From Calditrichota bacterium (GTDB taxonomy: Bacteria > Zhuqueibacterota > Zhuqueibacteria > Zhuqueibacterales > Geothermadaptataceae), in NCBI GenBank assembly GCA_008501545.1, contig QQUM01000056.1, positions 1-6,654 on the forward strand: a DNA stretch of 6,654 nt, in the 5' to 3' direction. The notes beneath the pieces were generated by a model. That model saw nothing but the letters and a program-made list of their open reading frames with translations. It had not been told where the DNA came from and did no database searches. Shown one piece after another: positions 1 through 5,535 of the stretch. Made by a program: the position numbers and the translations under genes. Position 1 is the first letter of the stretch. Each line of letters starts with the position of its first letter.

Positions 1-1019
1 TCGCCACACCGAAGGACGGGCTCACGGCAGAAGTTGTGGTCGTGAAATCACTGGACGGAATCGCAACACGCAGCCCGGACGATGTTACCGGTAAAATTGT
101 CTTTTACGACGAGCCATTTGCCAGCGAACATGTAAATACATTCCGTGGTTATGGTGCTTCCGTTCAAAAACGGATATACGGCGCTTCGCGGGCAGCAAAA
201 CTCGGCGCTGTGGCGGTCCTTATCCGCTCCATCGGCACCGGCGACGATGACCATCCACACACCGGCTCGCTCCGTTATACGGAAGACGCACCGCAAATCC
301 CTGCAGCAGCGCTCGGCGCGCACTCGGCGGACAAACTGGCACAAATCTTGGAGAAAAATCCAAAGGCAAAGCTATTTCTCAAAATGAATTGCCAAACACT
401 GCCTGACGTGCTTTCCTACAACGTTATCGGCGAAATAAAAGGCAGCGAAAATCCGGATGACATTATCGCTGTTGGTGGCCATCTCGACGCATGGGACACA
501 GGCCACGGCGCCCACGACGACGGCGCCGGGATCATGCACTCCATTGTAGCTTTGCAATCACTGCAAACACTTGGCTATCAACCGAAAAACACGTTGCGCG
601 CGGTCATGTTTATCAACGAGGAAAATGGTTTGCGTGGGGGCAAAAAATATGCGGAATTGGCCGTGGAAAACAAGGAAAAACATGTCATTGCCATCGAGTC
701 GGATGCCGGTGGTTTCACACCACGCGCATTTCGCTTTAAAGGGGCGGATTCTTCTTTGGCGAAAATGCAGGATTGGATGCAATATTTTCCCGATAATACA
801 ATCGATGCCATCCGTGCCGGAGGCGGTGGCCCGGATATCGGTCCACTTAATAAAGCCGATGGTACACCTGTAGCCGCGATCATTCCCGATGCCCAGCGCT
901 ACTTCGATTTCCATCACTCTCCTGCCGACGTTTTCAGTGCGGTGAATAAACGCGAACTCGAATTGGGTACGGCCTCATTGGCTTCTTTTATTTATCTGAT
1001 CGATCAGGAAGGATTGTAA
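1..1019 (+). CDS. M28-family zinc metallopeptidase with PA domain, carboxypeptidase Q-like (5' partial)
   Basis: The frame is open from base 3 with no upstream stop, so the N-terminus lies outside the window; the GTG at 36 is internal. Counting that GTG as residue 1, residues about 17-105 look like a protease-associated (PA) insert and 127-327 are the M28 catalytic fold. Visible motifs are GGHLDAWD (H149), HDDGAG (D161), NEENG (E195, E196), ESDAG (D223) and FHHSPAD (H293). The spacings 12, 35, 27 and 70 match the zinc ligands of human carboxypeptidase Q as I remember them (H290, D302, E337, D364, H434), with E195 in the general-base position. All metal ligands are therefore present and the enzyme is probably active. 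Family members are usually secreted or periplasmic and remove amino acids from small peptides; the signal peptide would be upstream of this window. It converges on the next gene with only 23 bp between stop codons and no obvious terminator. Confidence 0.93.
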   Translation, partial: ATPKDGLTAEVVVVKSLDGIATRSPDDVTGKIVFYDEPFASEHVNTFRGYGASVQKRIYGASRAAKLGAVAVLIRSIGTGDDDHPHTGSLRYTEDAPQIPAAALGAHSADKLAQILEKNPKAKLFLKMNCQTLPDVLSYNVIGEIKGSENPDDIIAVGGHLDAWDTGHGAHDDGAGIMHSIVALQSLQTLGYQPKNTLRAVMFINEENGLRGGKKYAELAVENKEKHVIAIESDAGGFTPRAFRFKGADSSLAKMQDWMQYFPDNTIDAIRAGGGGPDIGPLNKADGTPVAAIIPDAQRYFDFHHSPADVFSAVNKRELELGTASLASFIYLIDQEGL

Positions 1020-1042
1020 CTGTTGCGCAGGAAATTCACGAT

Positions 1043-2167
1043 TTAATACACCAGGCGCAGAAGAAAATTATCCCCGTCCGCGAACACCGCTGCACTGTTC
1101 TTTCCGGTAGTGAGGGGGAATGAAAGGGACGGTGCTCCTCCCCCAAAATCCAGTTTTGGCAGCGGCATGCGGGTGAGATTCGTCACCAGACAGCCGGTTG
1201 CCGGATCGTACGGCAGCAACGCATGTTCCTCGCTTTTACTGATTTTCACTTCAAGATCTGCAAGATACTGTGTGTACATCGAACTATCGACAACCGGTAC
1301 AGATTTACGAATTTTCAACGCCAAATCTTCGGTTGCTATCGTATTAAGAGCAGCACGCTCTAAGGTCAAACGATGAAACTGCAAGCCATTGCCAAAAAAC
1401 TTCGCGCCCAGCTGCGGCACATAACGCCGGACGTCCATCGGAATGGATAAAGTGAATTGGCCGGTATGACGGGCCTTTTGCGCCTGATACGTTTTTTGAA
1501 AAACCATCGCCGACAAATAATCATTGACAGACACACGTGCGTTATGCTCTCCATTCAAATGATCGAGCGCGCTTGCGACATCTGCTTTTGCAACCGTTTC
1601 GTTGACGATCCTGAAATTTTCATAGATCAGAGATTGCTGTATTTTTTGATTCCGAAACTGAAACGGTTGCAGCGGTGTCCGGTTTAACTTTGGCATCGCC
1701 AGATGACGGATTGCAAATTTCTTAAATGGAACGAACGAATTTTGCGCCATTGCAGCGAGCACAGCGAGAAAATAAAAATAACTGTAGCCATCGCCGACGA
1801 GATGATTCATCTTTGGCACCAGCGCTGTGCCATTTTTAAACTGCAGCACATGCAGGAAAAACAAACCGTGCATTTCTGCTGGATTCACATCTTTGTAGCG
1901 CTCCCACAATGCCATTGCATCACCACCAGCTTCGAATGTGTTCTCATATTTGGTTTCGCTAAAATAATCATCTTCCCTGTAGTTTTGTGCGATGATCGCA
2001 CCATTTTCGTAGAGGCCAAAGAGAGGCCAGAATGCTGTTGTGAGCCGGCGCAATGCTTTGCGGATGGCGGTGGTGTTAAGGGCATTTTTATAGTAGAAAA
2101 GAAATTCGATGGGATAGTTGCCGTTAACAAAATAAGTATCGATCTCTGATATGGGAAGGCGTTGCAT
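1043..2167 (-). CDS. BAHD-like acyl-CoA-dependent acyltransferase (CAT/condensation superfamily)
   Basis: The protein has 374 residues. The catalytic HxxxDG motif is intact at H122-G127 (HLVGDG). A second, BAHD-typical motif is at 340-344 (DFGGG, the position of plant DFGWG), near the C-terminus as expected. Between them are segments resembling other BAHD landmarks: VSVNDYLSAMVF at about 212-223, and DVRR (245-248) followed by KFFGN (256-260), like the R-x-R...YFGN stretch of PF02458 proteins. It is shorter than plant members (about 430-460 aa). No transmembrane segment or signal peptide is evident, so it should be cytoplasmic. The family transfers acyl groups from CoA thioesters to alcohols or amines; the substrate cannot be read here. 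The ATG at 2167 has AAAAGGA 10 nt upstream. It lies 35 nt downstream of the YdeI-like gene and is probably co-transcribed with it. A wax-ester/alcohol acetyltransferase or condensation-like protein is the main alternative. Confidence 0.8.
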   Translation of the reverse strand: MQRLPISEIDTYFVNGNYPIEFLFYYKNALNTTAIRKALRRLTTAFWPLFGLYENGAIIAQNYREDDYFSETKYENTFEAGGDAMALWERYKDVNPAEMHGLFFLHVLQFKNGTALVPKMNHLVGDGYSYFYFLAVLAAMAQNSFVPFKKFAIRHLAMPKLNRTPLQPFQFRNQKIQQSLIYENFRIVNETVAKADVASALDHLNGEHNARVSVNDYLSAMVFQKTYQAQKARHTGQFTLSIPMDVRRYVPQLGAKFFGNGLQFHRLTLERAALNTIATEDLALKIRKSVPVVDSSMYTQYLADLEVKISKSEEHALLPYDPATGCLVTNLTRMPLPKLDFGGGAPSLSFPLTTGKNSAAVFADGDNFLLRLVY

Positions 2168-2202
2168 TCAAGTACGGTCCTTTTCAGAATTCAAATTCAA
2201 GC

Positions 2203-2457
2203 TCACTTCTGCCCGGGTTGCCAGGCCATCTTCATGTACACACCACCACTTTCCAGCTCATCAAGCATCTGGTCGAGGCGTTTCTGCACTGTCTCCGGCC
2301 GCTTTGCGCGCGTAATCCAGCCGATGTAATCGTTCTGCTGATAGGCCGGGCGTTCCTGGTACGCCTGCATTAAATTGCGCTGAGCCAAAGCATGTCTGAC
2401 GAAATCCGGCATCGGGTATTTTGGGCGTTTGAGATTGGAGAATTTGTCTTTGGTCAT
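2203..2457 (-). CDS. Small YdeI/OmpD-associated (bacteriocin-protection type) protein
   Basis: This is an 84-residue stand-alone protein that resembles the PF13376 region (YdeI/OmpD-associated). Diagnostic stretches are YPMPDFVRHAL (about 14-24), an AYQERPAYQQNDYIGWI core (32-48), and AKRPETVQKRLDQMLDEL (about 50-67). The role of the domain is poorly defined; the family name comes from a Salmonella protein linked to OmpD and to peptide resistance, and that function should not be assumed here. I chose the ATG at 2457 because a purine-rich GAAGAG lies 7 nt upstream and homologues start near this point. A TTG at 2472 would add five residues but has no comparable ribosome site. It is the first gene of a probable two-gene unit with the BAHD-like acyltransferase. 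Confidence 0.75.
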   Translation of the reverse strand: MTKDKFSNLKRPKYPMPDFVRHALAQRNLMQAYQERPAYQQNDYIGWITRAKRPETVQKRLDQMLDELESGGVYMKMAWQPGQK

Positions 2458-2492
2458 GTTTTTTCTCTTCAATTGTGATCATTTGCTCAGGG

Positions 2493-2520
2493 AATATACA
2501 ATTTCTTTTGAAATCAGCAA
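2493..2520 (-). promoter_or_regulatory. Candidate promoter with spacer palindrome for the minus-strand gene pair
   Basis: On the minus strand, TTGCTG (2520-2515) and TATATT (2498-2493) are separated by 16 nt, about 36 nt before the ATG at 2457. The -10 matches the sigma70 consensus at 5 of 6 positions and the -35 only at 3 of 6. The spacer contains a perfect 5+5 inverted repeat, ATTTC-4 nt-GAAAT (2501-2514), which could be a repressor site. The call rests on position and motif only. Confidence 0.3.
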
Positions 2521-2601
2521 GATAGGGAGGCAAGATTTTTATCGCGTAGTGCCAAAAATCGCATGAAAAATTGAAATCGAGAAAGTGCCTCACGCTTTTA
2601 C

Positions 2602-2672
2602 GTACTCCTGTTCGTTCTCGTAATCGGTTTTTAAAAGACGAGAACGAGTAGGAGCAGGAGTACAATTACGAG
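2602..2672. repeat. Nested imperfect inverted repeat (hairpin)
   Basis: A 10-bp perfect stem, TCGTTCTCGT (2612-2621) with ACGAGAACGA (2638-2647), is extended by a 9-bp outer stem, GTACTCCTG (2602-2610) with CAGGAGTAC (2655-2663). The two stems are separated by a 1-nt/7-nt internal loop. A competing 8-bp pairing exists between CTCGTAAT (2617-2624) and ATTACGAG (2665-2672). There is no following T-tract, so this is not a typical intrinsic terminator. It is probably an interspersed palindromic repeat. Confidence 0.6.
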
Positions 2673-2810
2673 TACTGGAAAAACGCGATGGATGTATGAT
2701 TCGAGATAGTATCGATGGAGATAACGGACTGTTTTAATAAAGTTAGATAATCTAAATCCCATCCAGCACGGTATTTGAAAAACCTTATTTTCGCAATAAA
2801 ACCTTCGTAG

Positions 2811-3020
2811 TCTGTCACACCTAAAAATGTGAGTCGTTCATCGCGTCATTCCGGTTTCTGCGCTTTTCAGCAGAATACCGGAATCTTTTGGTGGATGCAG
2901 CATACTTGATATTTCACAAAACCAAAACACACGTAGCAATTCAGGGAGATGCCGGTATTGCAAAAAACGCAAACCGGCATGACGTTTAGGAACCAAACTC
3001 ACAATTTAAGCTGTGACAGA
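2811..3020. repeat. Twin-hairpin palindromic element A
   Basis: The 141-bp core, 2844-2984, starts with CGTCATTCCGGT and ends with ACCGGCATGACG, terminal inverted repeats matching at 11 of 12 positions. Each end is itself half of a local hairpin: 2848-2861 pairs with 2870-2884 (14 bp, one bulge), and 2949-2961 pairs with 2969-2980 (12 bp, one bulge). A further 9-bp inverted repeat, TCTGTCACA (2811-2819) with TGTGACAGA (3012-3020), brackets the core. The ATTCC...GGAAT hairpin recalls the dRS3-type repeats of Neisseria, but only in general form. It has no coding capacity. It resembles element B at 5741-5870. Confidence 0.65.
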
Positions 3021-3138
3021 ACATGAATAGCCTCAAAAACGCCCAACACCCTCACTGGAGCTGTGTCAAAACATCAATGAAGTGAATAAAAATACAGAAA
3101 ACCGTATACTTAACAGGATTTTAGTTTATTTCACAAAT

Positions 3139-3256
3139 AAGCATCTTGAGTAGCTCCGCTGCTTTTTAGCGGGGCGTATCGAAAGGTGCGGGTGGATTTC
3201 TGAGCACACACCCTTCGATACATCCCGCAAAATGCGCGGGATTACTCAGGATGCTT
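3139..3256. repeat. Cloverleaf / four-way-junction palindromic element
   Basis: The outer 14-bp stem is 3139-3152 with 3243-3256 (13 matches plus one G-T). Inside it, three hairpins follow with no unpaired base between helices: H1 3153-3160/3168-3175 (8 bp including one G-T, 7-nt loop), H2 3176-3188/3209-3221 (13 bp including one G-T, 20-nt loop) and H3 3222-3228/3236-3242 (7 bp, 7-nt loop). The four helices abut exactly. It is not a tRNA, because stem lengths and loops do not fit. It is intergenic, over 350 bp upstream of the next start codon. Confidence 0.7.
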
Positions 3257-3282
3257 CGAGGTGGATTCTTAACAATATAGAT

Positions 3283-3321
3283 TCTGTATGTATTCATAAA
3301 TTTGAATATTTATCATACAGA
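3283..3321. repeat. AT-rich bulged hairpin
   Basis: TCTGTATG (3283-3290) pairs with CATACAGA (3314-3321), and the adjoining TATTCA (3291-3296) pairs with TGAATA (3303-3308). This gives a 14-bp stem with a 5-nt bulge and a 6-nt loop. It lies just inside the right end of the 19-bp inverted-repeat pair and may belong to the same element. Confidence 0.45.
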
Positions 3322-3554
3322 TTCATGTTTTGACTCAGCCCCGTGACAATTGGGGATTATCAATTCTACAAAGGAGCAAAAACAAAATTCCGCTCGATTT
3401 AAGCCAAGCTGAAAAATAAGATCTGCATCAGCTAAAAAAGAGCCTTCCAGGATGACATAGAGGAGATCCAAACAACTCCACATGATTATGAATTGAGCCC
3501 AAAATGAAATACAGCATGAGCAATTGCGCTACAAGCAGGTCGTCGCAAATCTAT

Positions 3555-3605
3555 TTGTACACAAGTTGAGCGTTTTTTTTTGCCATTCTATTATTGTATG
3601 TACAA
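3555..3605 (+). promoter_or_regulatory. Pair of TTGTA-type palindromic operator candidates
   Basis: TTGTATGTACAA (3594-3605) is a 5+5 inverted repeat with a 2-nt centre at the -10/start region. TTGTACACAA (3555-3564), just upstream of the -35, is a less perfect copy. Their centres are 40 bp apart, close to four helical turns. The placement is that expected of a repressor. HxlR- or MarR-type regulators often control oxidoreductase genes from such sites, but no regulator gene is in the window. Confidence 0.35.
3566..3594 (+). promoter_or_regulatory. Sigma70-type promoter of the reductase remnant (and possibly the SDR gene)
   Basis: TTGAGC (3566-3571) and TATTAT (3589-3594) are separated by an ideal 17 bp that includes a run of nine T. 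The -10 matches consensus at 5 of 6 positions and the -35 at 4 of 6. Transcription would start near 3600, with GAGGAG (3615-3620) 6 nt before the ATG at 3627. Because the first gene is broken, the SDR gene at 3918 is the likely surviving client. Confidence 0.5.
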
Positions 3606-3626
3606 CCAAACAAAGAGGAGTTACAA

Positions 3627-3880
3627 ATGAAAGCAGGAATTATAGGATCCGGTATCGTTGGAAAATCCCTGGCAGCCGGATTCATCAAATATGGTTACGA
3701 GGTGATGGCTGGTTTTCCTTCCCCGACAACCTGGCCGGCACAACCATAATCGATGCGACCAATCCAATCGCTGCAGCAGCGCCTGATAATGGGGTGCTGA
3801 AATTTTTTACAGACCAAAACGGTTCTCCAATGGAGCAATTGCAGGCATTCGCACCGCAAGCACATTTGAATAACCCGTAG
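3627..3880 (+). pseudogene. NADPH-dependent F420 reductase-like gene, internally deleted and frameshifted
   Basis: The start is sound: GAGGAG lies 6 nt before the ATG. Residues 1-29 are a clean Rossmann start with GSGIVG (7-12) and GYEVMAG (23-29), as in the coenzyme F420-dependent NADP oxidoreductase family (PF03807). That frame then stops at 3747-3749. Homology resumes one frame over from about 3719: PDNLAGTTIIDATNPIAAA, NGVLKFF and MEQLQAF, all characteristic of the middle of these proteins, ending at TAG 3878-3880. Compared with a normal protein of about 200-220 residues, some 55-65 residues are missing at the junction and the last 90 or so are gone. About 80 codons remain, in two frames. 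The promoter and ribosome site look undamaged, which suggests recent loss. An assembly error is possible. The family reduces NADP(+) with F420H2 or acts as a related flavin/NADPH oxidoreductase. Confidence 0.8.
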
Positions 3881-3882
3881 CC

Positions 3883-3899
3883 TGCCCCCTTGCGGGGCA
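3883..3899 (+). other. Short GC-rich hairpin between reductase remnant and SDR gene
   Basis: TGCCCC (3883-3888) pairs with GGGGCA (3894-3899) across a 5-nt loop. There is no T-tract, and the hairpin lies just before the SDR ribosome site (AGGAGA, 3905-3910). It may slow or tune transcription, or may be a scar of the 3' deletion of the preceding gene. It is not a convincing terminator. Confidence 0.4.
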
Positions 3900-3917
3900 C
3901 AATCAGGAGAAAAATTT

Positions 3918-4523
3918 ATGAAAATAGCAGTCATTGGCGCGACTGGAACCATTGGCGCCGCACTTGTCGACTTGTTGCAAAAACAAGCCTATGACGTCAT
4001 CCCGGTTTCACGAAAATCCGATCCCGGCGTCGATATTGCCCATCCAGCATCCATTGAAGCATTCTTCAAAAAAATCGGACCCATCGATGGATTAATCAGC
4101 GTTGCAGGTGATGTTGCTTTTGGTCCGTTGGCAGAAATTGACGATGACCAGCTGCGTTTCAGTATCGACAGTAAATTGTTAGGGCAAATAAACCTGGTTC
4201 GCAAAGGACTCGACAATTTACGCCCGAACGGTGTGGCGATTCTCACAGGCGGCATGCTTTTTTACCGTCCAACGCCGGGCACCTACACGGCTGTGATGCT
4301 CAATGCGGCTGTCGAGGGATTTGTAAAAGGAGCAGCCAAAGATCTCACGCAAAATCGGCGCATCCTCGTTGTGCATCCGCCACTGGTGCGTGAAACCGCC
4401 ATCAAAATGGGAATGCAACCAGGTTCATCACCCGATGCAGCAACACTTGCCCAAACCTACTTAAAAGCGCTGCAAAGCGATTTAACGGGTGAAGTGATTT
4501 TCGCCGAAGGCCACGAAGATTAA
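3918..4523 (+). CDS. Short-chain dehydrogenase/reductase-like protein lacking YxxxK
   Basis: The protein has 201 residues. The N-terminal nucleotide-binding motif is GATGTIG (7-13), followed by SR at 31-32, which often favours NADP(H). SVAG (61-64) replaces the usual NNAG, and TGG is at 110-112. Aligning NAAVEGF (129-135) with the classical K-A-A-x-E-G-F puts A125 and N129 where catalytic Tyr and Lys normally lie, so the YxxxK pair is absent. This matches the compact subgroup of about 200 aa often annotated simply as short-chain dehydrogenase, where the loss seems to be shared; its reaction is unknown to me. AGGAGA lies 7 nt before the ATG. The gene sits 37 bp after the reductase remnant and was probably its operon partner. 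It is likely a soluble cytoplasmic NAD(P)-binding protein. Confidence 0.85.
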   Translation: MKIAVIGATGTIGAALVDLLQKQAYDVIPVSRKSDPGVDIAHPASIEAFFKKIGPIDGLISVAGDVAFGPLAEIDDDQLRFSIDSKLLGQINLVRKGLDNLRPNGVAILTGGMLFYRPTPGTYTAVMLNAAVEGFVKGAAKDLTQNRRILVVHPPLVRETAIKMGMQPGSSPDAATLAQTYLKALQSDLTGEVIFAEGHED

Positions 4524-4550
4524 AATAACACCACGCTGAAAATCAAAAAT

Positions 4551-4643
4551 ATGCTTTTAAATAAATATTTACGGAAAGCATTGGTTCGTTGTGAAGGCTT
4601 TAGCCTTTTCAATCATAGAGCGATTTAGAGAGACTGAAGTCTC
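4551..4643. repeat. Cluster of three hairpins between SDR and pirin genes
   Basis: Hairpin 1 is ATGCTTT (4551-4557) with AAAGCAT (4575-4581), continued by TAAATA/TATTTA (4558-4563/4566-4571) and a 3-nt bulge. Hairpin 2 is AAGGC/GCCTT (4594-4598/4603-4607). Hairpin 3 is GAGACT/AGTCTC (4630-4635/4638-4643), a near-perfect palindrome. Hairpin 2 is followed by TTTC only, a weak terminator signature. The two GC-richer palindromes resemble short dispersed repeats more than regulatory sites. Confidence 0.45.
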
Positions 4644-4717
4644 CACTACACGCGCGATGACATGCTCTCCTGCGAATACAAAATGAACATGCAAATTTAA
4701 ATACTGGACATCCTATC

Positions 4718-5428
4718 ATGAAAAAGACAATACATCGTGCCGATAGCCGCGGCCACTTTGATCATGGCTGGTTGAAAACGTATCACACGTTCAGCTTCGG
4801 ACAATATTACGATCCCACGCATATCCACTTTGGCAAGCTGCGCGTGCTTAATGATGATGTCATTGGTCCGGGACAGGGATTCGGTCGGCATCCGCACGAT
4901 AACATGGAAATCGTCACGATTCCATTGCACGGTGCCCTGGCGCATGCCGACAGCGAAGGGCATGAACAAGTGATCCGTCCCAACGAAATCCAAATTATGT
5001 CGGCTGGAACAGGAATCTGGCATTCCGAATACAACCATTCCGACTCTGAATCTGCCGGCCTGCTGCAAATATGGATTTTCCCGGACGCAAAAGGCCACAA
5101 GCCGCGATACGACCAGAAAACGATTGACCCGTTGGCACGACAAGATAAATTCCACACGTTCGTTTCACCGGCGCAGGAAGAGGATACACTCTGGTTGCAC
5201 CAGGACGCGTACTTTTCTCTCGCTGATTTGCAGCAAGGAGCTCAAACGACCTCACGTTTAAACTCACCCGGAAATGGCGTCTATCTCTTTTTGATCGAAG
5301 GAAAGATTGAAGTTGCCGGGGAAGATCTCAACAGAAAAGACGGCATCGGCCTTTGGGAAATTGACGAGTTCACCGTACAATCTCAAAGCGAATCACAATT
5401 ATTAGCGATCGAAGTGCCAATGCGTTAG
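4718..5428 (+). CDS. Pirin family protein, YhhW type (putative quercetin 2,3-dioxygenase)
   Basis: The 236-residue length is nearly that of E. coli YhhW (231). The N-terminal cupin carries HPHDNMEIVTI (58-68) and GTGIWHSEYN (97-106). H58, H60, H102 and E104 reproduce the His-His-His-Glu metal site of YhhW/pirin proteins. SFGQYYDP (26-33) and FGKLRVLNDD (38-47) are also typical. The C-terminal half (about 140-236) is the second, degenerate cupin. E. coli YhhW and human pirin show quercetinase activity in vitro; the physiological substrate is unsettled, so the enzyme name is only a family label. No signal peptide is seen, so it should be cytoplasmic. The ribosome site is weak (GGA 9 nt before the ATG). 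It lies 194 bp after the SDR gene on the same strand, probably with its own transcription start. Confidence 0.93.
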   Translation: MKKTIHRADSRGHFDHGWLKTYHTFSFGQYYDPTHIHFGKLRVLNDDVIGPGQGFGRHPHDNMEIVTIPLHGALAHADSEGHEQVIRPNEIQIMSAGTGIWHSEYNHSDSESAGLLQIWIFPDAKGHKPRYDQKTIDPLARQDKFHTFVSPAQEEDTLWLHQDAYFSLADLQQGAQTTSRLNSPGNGVYLFLIEGKIEVAGEDLNRKDGIGLWEIDEFTVQSQSESQLLAIEVPMR

Positions 5429-5535
5429 GTGCATGAATACGGGGAATCGTACTTCACACCGGAGTTCACTCATCCCACCGACTCATCACTTTCTTTAATA
5501 TGAGTTCAATAGATTTTCAAGATTTGACAGACTTC
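5429..5535. other. Spacer between pirin gene and tandem array
   Basis: This is AT-rich DNA with no gene and no clear terminator. A 4-bp TACG/CGTA pair just after the stop codon is too weak to call. Confidence 0.4.

Larger units (their letters stand above)
3060..3339. repeat. 19-bp imperfect inverted-repeat pair enclosing the four-way-junction element
   Basis: The left end is 3060-3078 (GCTGTGTCAAAACATCAAT) and the right end is 3321-3339. The reverse complement of the right end matches the left at 17 of 19 positions. A third, direct copy lies outside at 3010-3028 and matches either end at 16 of 19. The enclosed DNA (about 240 bp) has no gene. This could mark the ends of a small non-autonomous mobile element, but no clear target-site duplication was seen. 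Confidence 0.5.
2458..3565. other. Long gene-free, repeat-rich intergenic region
   Basis: I find no intact gene with a start, ribosome site and recognisable protein on either strand. The region is AT-rich between blocks of GC-richer inverted repeats, listed separately at 2602-2672, 2811-3020, 3060-3339, 3139-3256 and 3283-3321. Bases 3345-3520 are A-rich with stops in every forward frame, and nothing recognisable was seen there. The clustering of palindromes suggests a landing zone for small non-autonomous repeats or REP-like elements. Confidence 0.6.

Noticed and set aside
558..917. 119-aa minus-strand open frame
   Set aside because: It is antisense to the M28 catalytic domain and resembles no protein family I know.
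36..1019. GTG at 36 as the start of the M28 peptidase
   Set aside because: The frame is open to the window edge, no ribosome site precedes the GTG, and family members have a long N-terminal region before the PA domain.
1020..1042. Terminator between the convergent M28 and BAHD-like genes
   Set aside because: The 23-bp gap has no stem longer than a few bases and no T-tract.
1703..2149. 148-aa plus-strand open frame
   Set aside because: It is antisense to the BAHD-like gene, rich in Cys/His/Phe with no recognisable domain, and has no ribosome site of note.
2261..2665. 134-aa minus-strand open frame overlapping the YdeI-like gene
   Set aside because: It is out of frame with the recognisable domain, and its N-terminus is a translation of the 2602-2672 palindrome.
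2670..2848. 57-codon stop-free stretch on the minus strand
   Set aside because: The translation (for example GWDLDYLTLLKQS) looks faintly protein-like and could be a gene tail, but there is no ATG, no ribosome site and it overlaps the edge of a repeat element.
3139..3256. tRNA gene, because of the cloverleaf
   Set aside because: Stems of 14, 8, 13 and 7 bp, a 20-nt loop and no T-loop or CCA context do not fit a tRNA or tmRNA.
3524..3880. Intact 118-aa gene starting at 3524
   Set aside because: Its first half is not in the frame of the recognisable Rossmann start and runs through the promoter and ribosome site. Only its second half matches the reductase family, so it is half of a frameshifted remnant.
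4697..5155. 152-aa minus-strand open frame
   Set aside because: It is antisense to the pirin gene, whose metal-site motifs fix the coding strand.
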